Of a stretch of DNA of 5,682 nucleotides, positions 1-5,068 are shown one piece after another. The notes beneath the pieces are model-generated. The model was not told the origin of the DNA. It searched no databases and saw nothing but the letters and a program-made list of their open reading frames with translations. The stretch covers positions 1-5,682 of the forward strand of contig JAUNAY010000081.1 in the NCBI GenBank assembly GCA_030527385.1, given 5' to 3'. This DNA is from Fusobacterium sp. Lineage in GTDB: Bacteria; Fusobacteriota; Fusobacteriia; Fusobacteriales; Fusobacteriaceae. The translations under genes were made by a program, and so were the position numbers. The first letter of the stretch is position 1. Each line of letters starts with the position of its first letter.

Positions 1-1
1 A

Positions 2-550
2 ATAAATATGATAGGTGGTAATTTCTTAGAAGTTTTAAAAATAATTTCCATTGTTTTTGCTTTCATCTTTGGAACTACAATATCTGGATACCTAGTTGAA
101 GATAGAGAGTTTAACCTTAAAAGACGTTATGGTTATTCATCTATTATTCTTGGTGCTGGATTGTTACTACTCTATATTTTTGCATATGATAGCTGGATAT
201 TTTTCTACTATCTGCCTTTTATGATTGGTGTAGAAAATGGGCTTTTTGTATCATACAAAGGGGTTGTAGTTAGAACTTCACATATTACTGGAAGTCTTAC
301 AGATGCTGGAGTATATATTGGACATTATCTAAAAGGAAAGAAAGAGGACAAATGGAAAATATATTTTTGTGTATTTACTATTTTATCTTTTATGGCTGGT
401 GGGTTCTTTGGAATAGAAGCTTACAATCTTTTTGATAGAGAAGCTTTTTTAATAGCTTCTTTTGGATACTTAATTGTAGGGCTAGAATATTTTGTTATAA
501 GACAAAGATTTAGAAAAATAGCTGATTATCCAGACTCAAAACTATATTAA
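2..550 (+). CDS. DUF1275 (YoaK-like) membrane protein, 5'-truncated by window edge
   Basis: Integral membrane protein of the DUF1275/YoaK family; its substrate is unknown. The frame stays open to the left edge (codons at 2-4 and 5-7 precede the ATG at 8). Family members usually have about 220 residues and begin with a membrane segment plus a first HxTGN-like motif. Only 180 residues follow the ATG and that first module is missing, so the ATG at 8 is probably internal and the real start lies outside the window. Numbering from that ATG, hydrophobic segments lie at about 9-30, 44-60, 62-80, 117-137 and 144-163. The second family motif, THITG, is at residues 90-94 and is followed by SLTDAG. The C-terminus is basic. 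A 64-residue gene follows 14 bp after the stop and is probably cotranscribed. The family call is from motif memory and is fairly secure; the function is not known. Confidence 0.8.
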   Translation: MNMIGGNFLEVLKIISIVFAFIFGTTISGYLVEDREFNLKRRYGYSSIILGAGLLLLYIFAYDSWIFFYYLPFMIGVENGLFVSYKGVVVRTSHITGSLTDAGVYIGHYLKGKKEDKWKIYFCVFTILSFMAGGFFGIEAYNLFDREAFLIASFGYLIVGLEYFVIRQRFRKIADYPDSKLY

Positions 551-556
551 AAGGAG
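551..556 (+). promoter_or_regulatory. Ribosome binding site of the 64-aa gene
   Basis: AAGGAG directly follows the TAA of the upstream gene and sits 8 nt before the ATG at 565. This consensus site is the main support for calling this short, unrecognised gene. Confidence 0.75.
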
Positions 557-564
557 AAAATTAT

Positions 565-759
565 ATGGAAAAACATATCGTTACAAAACAAGAAAAAGAA
601 AGTTATTTAGAAAAATTCCCTGTTCTTTTGTGTGAAAATTCTTATGGGATTGATTACGATGATTATATCTCAATAAAGTGCAAAAAAATTATGGGGACTT
701 GTACTTATAGAAATAGCAATAAATCTGATTTTTTAAATTGTAAAATTTTAAACAAATAA
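565..759 (+). CDS. Small hypothetical protein, 64 aa, four cysteines
   Basis: I do not recognise this protein. A clean Shine-Dalgarno AAGGAG at 551-556 lies 8 nt before the ATG, the gene starts 14 bp after the DUF1275 stop, and a strong terminator follows its own stop. Together these support a real expressed gene. The N-terminal 20 residues are charged (Lys/Glu-rich), then come an acidic Tyr/Asp stretch (residues 27-34) and a basic C-terminal half. Cysteines are at 23, 39, 46 and 59, with C39 and C46 separated by six residues; no standard zinc-ribbon or ferredoxin spacing is visible. There is no signal peptide or membrane segment, so it is likely cytoplasmic. Base composition matches its neighbours. 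It could be a lineage-specific small protein; no function can be assigned. Confidence 0.6.
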   Translation: MEKHIVTKQEKESYLEKFPVLLCENSYGIDYDDYISIKCKKIMGTCTYRNSNKSDFLNCKILNK

Positions 760-767
760 GCAAACTA

Positions 768-804
768 AAAAGGAGAGAATCAAAATTTAAAATTCTCTCC
801 TTTT
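768..804. terminator. Bidirectional intrinsic terminator between convergent genes
   Basis: The 13-bp perfect stem pairs 768-780 (AAAAGGAGAGAAT) with 792-804, around an 11-nt loop. The outer A/T pairs give a U-run on both strands. It lies between the plus-strand 64-aa gene (ends 759) and the minus-strand CHR transporter gene (ends 810), so it can stop transcription from both sides. Confidence 0.88.
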
Positions 805-809
805 GTTCT

Positions 810-1334
810 TTAATAAAGTATCGCTCCCAAAACTCCAGAGCCTATTATTAATGGAATTATTCCAACATTCCATTTTAATGATAGCAACATCGCTCCAGCA
901 AATATAATATAACTTTTTGTATCTACAAAATTTTCAGGTTTTAAAAGTGACAAACCAGCTGCTAAAATAAGCCCCAATACTGCTGGACGAAGAGCTTTAA
1001 AAGCTCTTTCAACTACCAAAGAATTTTTAAATCTATGTAAAAACATTAGAATTAAAGCTAATACTATAAACGATGGCAATACTACTCCAAGCGTTGTAAA
1101 CATAGAACCAAAAACATTTCCTGTAACCTTATATCCTATATATGTAGCTGAATTTATAGCAATAGGTCCAGGTGTAACTTGTGAAAGTGCCACTATCTCT
1201 GTAAATTCACCTGTTGTTATCCAACAAAATTCTTCAACTACATCTTTTTGTATCAATGAAAGTACTGTATAACCTCCACCAAAACTAAATAATCCTATTT
1301 TAAAAAATACCAAAAAAAGTTGTAAATAGATCAT
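810..1334 (-). CDS. CHR-family (chromate transporter) half-size protein, second of pair
   Basis: Inner-membrane transporter of the CHR superfamily, short form: 174 residues with one CHR domain, where long ChrA proteins carry two. The family signature is present. There is an N-terminal FSFGGGY motif at residues 16-22, a W-x-x-x-x-E-F segment after the first helix, and the conserved TPGP motif at 54-57 followed by AINSATYIGY. Several hydrophobic helices follow. The start ATG (1334-1332) overlaps the stop of the upstream CHR gene (TAATG on the minus strand), with an AGGGAGA-type ribosome site at about 1340-1346, so the two halves are probably translationally coupled and assemble together. Paired short CHR proteins are known to work jointly in Bacillus chromate resistance; chromate may not be the natural substrate in this organism. 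Transcription ends at the hairpin at 768-804. Confidence 0.88.
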   Translation of the reverse strand: MIYLQLFLVFFKIGLFSFGGGYTVLSLIQKDVVEEFCWITTGEFTEIVALSQVTPGPIAINSATYIGYKVTGNVFGSMFTTLGVVLPSFIVLALILMFLHRFKNSLVVERAFKALRPAVLGLILAAGLSLLKPENFVDTKSYIIFAGAMLLSLKWNVGIIPLIIGSGVLGAILY

Positions 1335-1888
1335 TATTTCTCCCTCTTATCTTTTTTAGAAAAATATATATTTCCCACAATCATTGTAATTATAATAACA
1401 GCAATAGGCGATAACGGCGTATATGCAACTAAAAATCCTACTCCTAAAGGAATAATAGCTTTTACTAAAGTCAATTTTGCACTTTTTGCCATTTTCACAA
1501 CAGATATAAATATAAGTGCTACTGTTACTGGTTTTATTCCTTTAAATATAGCAATAAATACAGGTAAATTTCTAACAGATGAAAGTGTTGTCGCTAGAGC
1601 AAGAATCATTAAAAAAGAGGGCAAAATAGCACCTAAAGCTGCTACAACAGCTCCCATTTTCCCAACTATTTTTGTTCCTGTAATAATAGAAATATTTACA
1701 GCTAAAATTCCTGGAGTAGACTGGGCTATTGCCAAACTATCTACAAATTCATCATCATTTAACCAATTATTTTTATCTACCAATGCTTCTTTTATAAGGG
1801 GTACCATCGCATAACCTCCACCTATCGTAAAAGCACCTATTTTAAAAAATACTAAAAATAATTTAAAATAAATGTTATCTTTTTTCAA
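1334..1888 (-). CDS. CHR-family (chromate transporter) half-size protein, first of pair
   Basis: Integral membrane half-transporter of the CHR superfamily, 184 residues. Key motifs are TIGGGYAM at residues 21-28, NNWLNDDEF at 40-48, and STPGILAVN at 58-66, which corresponds to the TPGP signature of its partner with the second Pro replaced by Ile-Leu. Hydrophobic helices fill residues 75-175 and the C-terminus is basic. The start codon is TTG (1888-1886): an AAAGGAAG ribosome site at 1896-1903 is spaced 7 nt from it, and starting further downstream would delete the GGGY motif. Its TAA overlaps the ATG of the next gene by one base. The two paralogs differ clearly and probably form a heteromeric, antiparallel transporter. 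The substrate is presumed to be an oxyanion (chromate or similar); this is family knowledge, not shown here. Confidence 0.88.
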   Translation of the reverse strand: MKKDNIYFKLFLVFFKIGAFTIGGGYAMVPLIKEALVDKNNWLNDDEFVDSLAIAQSTPGILAVNISIITGTKIVGKMGAVVAALGAILPSFLMILALATTLSSVRNLPVFIAIFKGIKPVTVALIFISVVKMAKSAKLTLVKAIIPLGVGFLVAYTPLSPIAVIIITMIVGNIYFSKKDKREK

Positions 1889-1895
1889 AATTTTA

Positions 1896-1903
1896 CTTCC
1901 TTT
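1896..1903 (-). promoter_or_regulatory. Ribosome binding site supporting a TTG start
   Basis: Minus-strand AAAGGAAG lies 7 nt upstream of the TTG at 1888-1886. It decides the start of the first CHR gene, which has no ATG at its N-terminus. Confidence 0.65.
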
Positions 1904-2003
1904 CTTTTTATAATATTCATATCTTTTATAATAACCTATTTTCTAATTTTTATCTACTAAATTTTAACTAAAATTTCTCTAACTAAGAATATTTTTACTT
2001 TAA

Positions 2004-2036
2004 CAAAAAAAGACTCAAACTTTAACATCTGAGTCT
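2004..2036 (-). terminator. Intrinsic terminator of the ORP-like operon
   Basis: On the minus strand, AGACTCA (2036-2030) pairs with TGAGTCT (2017-2011) across a 12-nt loop and is followed by a run of seven U from 2010. It lies just past the stop of the last ATPase gene (2044) and before the chromate transporter genes, so it closes the five-gene cluster and separates it from the CHR pair. Between it and the CHR start (1889-2003) there is only AT-rich sequence; I saw no convincing -35/-10 pair there. Confidence 0.85.
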
Positions 2037-2043
2037 AACTATA

Positions 2044-2889
2044 TTAATCTTGCAAATTTTGTACAAGTTTTTTAAATCCTAACTGATCAAAAAAATCTTT
2101 CTCTACTACTGATGGAATTTCTTTTTTAGCAATAGCTTTCACAATTTTTCTATCAAAAGGCATTTTTATTGCTACTTCAAACCCTTTATTCTTTAAATAT
2201 TCTTCTATTTTTTGTGAAATCTCTTTAGAAAGATCATATTTATTTATAACAAAATATGGTTTTATTCTAAAACGCTCTATCAATTCCAAAACACGTTCTA
2301 AATCGTGTAGTCCAGAAAGTGTAGGTTCTGTAACAACAACTACTTTTTTTACCCCTGTTAAAGAACTTATAACATTACAAGCAACCCCTGGGGCTCCATC
2401 TAGTATAATATATTTTTTATTTTCCTCTTGAGCTAATTTTTTTGCTTTTTTTCTTACTTCTGCAACTAACTTACCAGAATTTTCCTCTCCAGGAAAAAGC
2501 CCAGCATAAATCATTTTCCCATATTTAGTATCAGAAGTAAAAATCTCTCCAGCTTCATTATCAATCATTTTTATAGCTCCAACTGGACAAACCCACTCAC
2601 AAATACTACAACTTTCACATTTTTTAGGATTTTCAATAGCATTAAATCTACAAGCTTCATAGCATTTGCCACATTGAATACAAAGCTCTTTATTTAAACT
2701 AGCTTTTTTCATTCCAAAAAAACTTTCTTTTTTAGAATTTTTTACATCAAAAAGAATTTTAAGATTTGGAGCATCTACATCACAATCTCCAATTATCACA
2801 TTTTTAAAATATGGAATTAATGAAGATGTAATGGTAGTTTTTCCTGTCCCACCTTTCCCTGAAATTACTACTATCTCATTAATTTCCAT
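2044..2889 (-). CDS. MinD/Mrp-type P-loop ATPase with inserted 2x[4Fe-4S] ferredoxin domain (ORP-cluster type), copy 2
   Basis: Cytoplasmic ATPase of the MinD superfamily with an inserted ferredoxin domain (COG1149-type), 281 residues, normal for the family. The deviant Walker A GKGGTGKTT is at residues 11-19, GDCDVDAPN at 34-42, and the second acidic nucleotide motif ILDGAPGVAC at 162-171. Inserted between them are two CxxCxxCxxxC cluster motifs, C70/C73/C76/C80 and C91/C94/C97/C101-Pro, each suited to a [4Fe-4S] cluster. An INKYD segment at 215-219 matches the base-recognition region of these ATPases. The ATG at 2889 has an AGAGGGTG ribosome site at about 2896-2903, and the gene overlaps the end of the preceding ATPase by 11 nt, so translation is coupled. 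In Desulfovibrio, two such ATPases belong to the ORP complex. The likely role is ATP-driven Fe-S or metal-cluster handling; a MinD-like positioning role is possible but unsupported. Confidence 0.9.
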   Translation of the reverse strand: MEINEIVVISGKGGTGKTTITSSLIPYFKNVIIGDCDVDAPNLKILFDVKNSKKESFFGMKKASLNKELCIQCGKCYEACRFNAIENPKKCESCSICEWVCPVGAIKMIDNEAGEIFTSDTKYGKMIYAGLFPGEENSGKLVAEVRKKAKKLAQEENKKYIILDGAPGVACNVISSLTGVKKVVVVTEPTLSGLHDLERVLELIERFRIKPYFVINKYDLSKEISQKIEEYLKNKGFEVAIKMPFDRKIVKAIAKKEIPSVVEKDFFDQLGFKKLVQNLQD

Positions 2890-3709
2890 AACTTTTCACC
2901 CTCTTTAAAATATTTTCAAAATTTTCTCTATATTCTGGTAAAATATCTGCTATTATCTCCCCTTTAGAATAAGTTTCAGCTATCTTTCTATCAAAAGGAA
3001 TTTGTCCTAATATTTCAATATTTTCATTATTACAATACTCTTCTATGATATTATCTTTATCCTCATATTTATTAATAACAACCCCAAAAGGAATCTTCAT
3101 TTCTCTTAATAATTTGACTACAAGTTTCATATCACTAAGTCCAAAAGGAGAAGGTTCAACTACAATTATTGCAAAATCTGCTACCTCCACTGCTGAAACA
3201 GTAGTACAAGCTGTTCCTGGAGGACAATCAATTAAAAAATCTTTTTCATTTGTAGTTTTATATAGCTCTTTTATTATTTTTACTCCAGACATTTCACCAA
3301 TATTTAATTTCCCATATTTATTTTGAGAATTAAAATACGTTTTTCCACTTAAAATTTTTCCAATCTCTCTTTTTTCCCAACTAATAGCTCCATTTTTACA
3401 AACTATTTCACAACCACCACAATCGTGACAAGCTTCTCCAAAAATAATCACACGATTTTTAGCTGGAATAATAGCATTAAATTTACAAAAATTTCCACAC
3501 TCTCCACAAAGATTGCATTTTTGCATATCAACTTTTGGAAATCTCGTATATACAGAAATTTTCTCTAAAATATTTCCCTTTAAAAAAATATGTGAGTTTG
3601 GCTCTTCAATATCTGTATCAATCAGCAACATTTTTGATATAAATGCAAGACTTCCACTAACTGTCGTTTTTCCAGTTCCTCCCTTACCACTCAAAACCGC
3701 TATTTTCAT
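2879..3709 (-). CDS. MinD/Mrp-type P-loop ATPase with inserted 2x[4Fe-4S] ferredoxin domain (ORP-cluster type), copy 1
   Basis: Paralog of the next gene, 276 residues from the chosen start. Numbering from the ATG at 3709: deviant Walker A GKGGTGKTT at 8-16, IDTDIEEPN at 30-38, cluster motifs C65/C68/C71/C75 and C94/C97/C100/C104, and FLIDCPPGTAC at 158-168, a textbook Mrp/MinD DxPPGT motif. INKYED at 212-217 is the expected nucleotide-base region. A GTG at 3721 would add four residues (MRCS) and overlap the upstream stop, but the ATG at 3709 has GAGGTG just in front and gives the usual MKIAVLSGKGG start, so I chose it. The gene starts 11 nt after the upstream NifX-fold gene and overlaps the downstream ATPase by 11 nt. 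The tandem arrangement suggests the two ATPases form a heterodimer; this is inference. A signalling role or cluster transfer to the NifX-fold proteins are the main options. Confidence 0.9.
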   Translation of the reverse strand: MKIAVLSGKGGTGKTTVSGSLAFISKMLLIDTDIEEPNSHIFLKGNILEKISVYTRFPKVDMQKCNLCGECGNFCKFNAIIPAKNRVIIFGEACHDCGGCEIVCKNGAISWEKREIGKILSGKTYFNSQNKYGKLNIGEMSGVKIIKELYKTTNEKDFLIDCPPGTACTTVSAVEVADFAIIVVEPSPFGLSDMKLVVKLLREMKIPFGVVINKYEDKDNIIEEYCNNENIEILGQIPFDRKIAETYSKGEIIADILPEYRENFENILKRVKSYGN

Positions 3710-3713
3710 ACTG

Positions 3714-3719
3714 CACCTC
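3714..3719 (-). promoter_or_regulatory. Ribosome binding site selecting the ATG at 3709
   Basis: Minus-strand GAGGTG lies immediately after the upstream TAG and 4 nt before the ATG. The competing GTG at 3721 has no comparable site at a suitable distance, so the ATG is the better start. Confidence 0.65.
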
Positions 3720-3720
3720 A

Positions 3721-4089
3721 CTATGCCATTCTTAACCCTTGAGGTTTAGATGAGAAATCAAATTTTTCTAATCTTTTTTCTCTATAATTTTCCATAACCT
3801 CATTTACTTTTTTTAATTCTCCTAACTTATAAACTGGTATATTAAACTCTTCTATCAATATAGCTGCTTTAGGTCCAATCTCACCAGCAATTATCTCTTT
3901 TACTCCTAAGTTTACAAGATTTTTTACTACTTTAAGCCCAGCTCCAGTTGCCTCATCTTTAGCTTCATTTTCAATTATTTCATAATTATTAGTAATACTA
4001 TCTATCAATATAAAAAAACTAGCTCTTCCAAATCTTCTATCTACTTGTGAATTATAATTATTTTCTTCTAAACCTATTGCTATTTTCAT
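3721..4089 (-). CDS. NifX/ORP-fold (dinitrogenase Fe-Mo cofactor biosynthesis family) protein without Cys or His
   Basis: Small cytoplasmic protein of the NifX/NifB-C/MTH1175 family (COG1433), 122 residues, standard length. It shows the family layout: MKIAIGLEE at the N-terminus, the DRRFGRASFF segment near residues 17-26 (the family's 'FGR/FGH' motif), an acidic strand, GAGLKVVKNLVNLGV, and EIIAGEIGPKA (about 69-79) matching the usual 'GxxGxxA' loop. The C-terminal tail is charged and basic. It contains no cysteine and no histidine, so it cannot hold a metal through thiol or imidazole ligands. The Desulfovibrio orange protein is reported to bind its Mo-Cu-sulfide cluster non-covalently, which would fit. 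An ATG at 4101 is in frame but lies in front of the GGGAGGA ribosome site; the ATG at 4089 is preferred. The gene sits between its His-rich paralog and the ATPases. Nitrogen fixation itself is not indicated: no nif structural genes are present. Confidence 0.87.
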   Translation of the reverse strand: MKIAIGLEENNYNSQVDRRFGRASFFILIDSITNNYEIIENEAKDEATGAGLKVVKNLVNLGVKEIIAGEIGPKAAILIEEFNIPVYKLGELKKVNEVMENYREKRLEKFDFSSKPQGLRMA

Positions 4090-4092
4090 ACT

Positions 4093-4099
4093 TCCTCCC
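4093..4099 (-). promoter_or_regulatory. Ribosome binding site selecting the ATG at 4089
   Basis: Minus-strand GGGAGGA lies 3 nt (4 nt from the GGAGG core) before the ATG at 4089. It lies inside the 12 nt that an alternative ATG at 4101 would translate, and nothing like it precedes 4101. Confidence 0.7.
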
Positions 4100-4110
4100 A
4101 TTTTTTATAG

Positions 4111-4153
4111 AAAAGAGAGCTGAACATCAAGAATAATCTTGTTATTCAGCTCT
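4111..4153 (-). terminator. Intra-operon hairpin: leaky terminator, attenuator or mRNA-stabilising stem
   Basis: On the minus strand, AGAGCTGAA (4153-4145) pairs perfectly with TTCAGCTCT (4124-4116), and an inner 5-bp stem, CAAGA with TCTTG (4141-4137 with 4132-4128), caps it. It is followed by CTTTTCT, a short interrupted U-run. It lies between the two NifX-fold genes, ending only about 27 nt before the ATG at 4089, which leaves no room for a new promoter downstream of it. A partial terminator or an RNA-processing element that lowers expression of the distal genes is the simplest reading. No U-run follows on the plus strand. Confidence 0.65.
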
Positions 4154-4188
4154 GTCATTTCTGTTAAATCAATGTATTAACTATTATA

Positions 4189-4569
4189 TTAATGTTCACA
4201 TTTGTGATCTTCATCGTGATGATGATGTGCACAAGCTGATCCTTTAGAATATAAACTTCCTTGTAAGTAAATTCCTAAAACATCATCTATTTTTCCTGTT
4301 GCCCCTAATATTACTTGTCCACCATTTGCTTTTATTAAATCAATAGCTCTTTGTCCCATTCCACCAGTAATTACTACATTGATATTGTTAGCAGCTATAA
4401 ATCTTGGGAATACTCCTGGTGCGTGTTCTGGAGCTTCTAAAATTTCTCTTTTAACTACGTTTCCATTTTCTATTGTATAAACTGCAAATTTTTCACAATG
4501 TCCAAAATGTTCTTCAACTGTTATCTCATCATTTGTTGGAAAACCTACTCTTAAAATTTCATTACTCAT
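4189..4569 (-). CDS. NifX/ORP-fold (dinitrogenase Fe-Mo cofactor biosynthesis family) protein with His/Cys-rich metal-binding tail
   Basis: Cytoplasmic protein of the NifX/NifB-C/MTH1175 family, 126 residues from the chosen start. The family motif EEHFGHCEKF is at residues 19-28 (H21, H24 and C25 are potential ligands), EAPEHAPG at 45-52, and the glycine-rich ITGGMGQRAIDL at 67-78. After the compact domain (to about residue 108) comes a tail with C113, H115-H118, H122, C124 and H126 plus acidic residues, a plausible soft- or transition-metal site (Ni, Zn, Cu or Fe). An in-frame ATG at 4578 touches the AGGAG sequence and cannot use it; the ATG at 4569 has CAGGAG at 4579-4584 with 9-nt spacing. 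The start overlaps the UPF0251 stop by 8 nt, so coupling with the regulator is likely. The role is probably binding or carrying a metal or metal-sulfur cluster; the exact metal is unknown. Confidence 0.88.
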   Translation of the reverse strand: MSNEILRVGFPTNDEITVEEHFGHCEKFAVYTIENGNVVKREILEAPEHAPGVFPRFIAANNINVVITGGMGQRAIDLIKANGGQVILGATGKIDDVLGIYLQGSLYSKGSACAHHHHDEDHKCEH

Positions 4570-4858
4570 TAAAACCATCTCCTGTGTTTTTTAATTTTAT
4601 TGCTTTTAGATGTAATAAACCATCTAATATTTTTTTTCTTCCTGAATTTAGCAGTCTTTGAACTGTTCCCCTAGATATTGCCATTACTTCAGCAGTTTCA
4701 ATCTGACTTTTCCCTTCATAATCACAAAGTCTTATTGCTTCAAGTTCATCTATTTCAATATCTATTATTTCCATCTCTGATAATGGTATCCCAATAGGCT
4801 TAAATACTCTTTCATTTTCTAAGACTCTACAACATCTCTGTTTTTTACACCTTGGCAT
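4562..4858 (-). CDS. UPF0251/DUF134 family helix-turn-helix protein, likely operon regulator
   Basis: Probable cytoplasmic DNA-binding protein of the UPF0251/DUF134 family, 98 residues, a typical length. The family opening MPR-x-KK-x-R is present, followed by FKPIGIPLSEME (19-30) and the core DELEAIRLCDYEG (37-49). A sigma70-region-4-like helix-turn-helix covers about 50-76 (SQIETAEVMAISRGTVQRLLNSGRKK). Cysteines are at 4, 9, 10 and 45; the N-terminal group could sense a metal or redox state, which is speculation. The start ATG has GGGAGG (4863-4868) 4 nt upstream. It is the first gene of the five-gene cluster, directly behind a strong promoter with a palindrome over the predicted +1, which suggests autoregulation. 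UPF0251 genes often sit beside NifX-fold and Fe-S ATPase genes in anaerobes. It is not related to the sigma54 activator of the Desulfovibrio ORP operons. Confidence 0.88.
   Translation of the reverse strand: MPRCKKQRCCRVLENERVFKPIGIPLSEMEIIDIEIDELEAIRLCDYEGKSQIETAEVMAISRGTVQRLLNSGRKKILDGLLHLKAIKLKNTGDGFNE
4579..4584 (-). promoter_or_regulatory. Ribosome binding site selecting the ATG at 4569
   Basis: Minus-strand CAGGAG is spaced 9 nt from the ATG at 4569 and lies inside the 3' end of the UPF0251 gene. It directly abuts the other candidate ATG at 4578, which rules that one out. Confidence 0.7.
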
Positions 4859-4879
4859 TTTTCCTCCCTAACTGCTATT

Positions 4880-4895
4880 ATGTGCATATGCACAT
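4880..4895. promoter_or_regulatory. 16-bp perfect palindrome, candidate operator
   Basis: ATGTGCATATGCACAT is identical to its reverse complement over all 16 bases. It lies 5-20 bp downstream of the -10 box at 4900-4905, covering the expected transcription start (about 4893), where a bound protein would block initiation. The UPF0251 protein encoded next is the natural candidate ligand. In RNA, the same bases could form a 6-bp 5'-terminal stem with an AUAU loop, so a role in mRNA stability is the alternative. Confidence 0.7.
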
Positions 4896-4899
4896 TTAA

Positions 4900-4928
4900 A
4901 GTATACTCCTCTTTATTTTTATTGTCAA
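4900..4928 (-). promoter_or_regulatory. Sigma70-type promoter of the ORP-like operon
   Basis: On the minus strand, TTGACA (4928-4923) is a perfect -35 box, followed by exactly 17 bp and TATACT (4905-4900), a 5-of-6 -10 box. It points at the UPF0251 gene, giving a leader of roughly 35 nt. This is the strongest promoter in the window and there is no sigma54 (GG/GC) element next to it. Confidence 0.85.
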
Positions 4929-4991
4929 CTATTTTTTATAAAATTTGTGTTATATATAACTAAAGTTTTCTTTATTAAAACTTGAATATAA

Positions 4992-5020
4992 TTGACTTTT
5001 TCTAAAACTTATGTTACTAT
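4992..5020 (+). promoter_or_regulatory. Extended -10 promoter of the small membrane protein gene
   Basis: TTGACT (4992-4997), a 17-bp spacer and TACTAT (5015-5020) are preceded by an extended TGn element (5012-5014). Transcription would start near 5027, about 57 nt before the preferred start codon. It diverges from the operon promoter at 4900-4928; the 63 bp between the two -35 boxes include a 12-bp AT palindrome at 4949-4960. Confidence 0.65.
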
Positions 5021-5068
5021 GAAGTAAATTTTGTAAATCTTTTGGGGGAGAGATAATTACTTATATTT

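Noticed and set aside
1889..2003. Promoter for the CHR transporter pair
   Set aside because: Several AT-rich -10-like words occur but none has a credible -35 box at 16-18 bp, so no site is annotated.
3045..3326. Plus-strand 93-codon open frame
   Set aside because: It is antisense to the first ferredoxin-MinD ATPase, has no ribosome site and translates to low-complexity hydrophobic sequence; a shadow frame.
2044..3709. Classical MinD cell-division ATPases
   Set aside because: Both proteins carry an inserted 2x[4Fe-4S] domain and there are no minC or minE genes beside them. A link to division has been suggested for the Desulfovibrio ORP system, but nothing in this sequence shows it.
3513..3749. 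Plus-strand 78-codon open frame
   Set aside because: Antisense to the Walker A and cluster region of the same ATPase and without start signals.
3721..4569. A nitrogen-fixation (nif) region because of two NifX-family proteins
   Set aside because: No nifHDK, nifE/N or NifB radical-SAM domain is present; the NifX fold is widespread outside nitrogen fixation and the ATPase partners point to the ORP-type context.
4473..4661. Plus-strand 62-codon open frame
   Set aside because: Antisense across the junction of the NifX-fold and UPF0251 genes; no support as a gene.
4880..4895. Recombination or attachment site
   Set aside because: The palindrome sits exactly on a promoter start, there is no integrase or repeat copy in the window, and an operator is the simpler reading.
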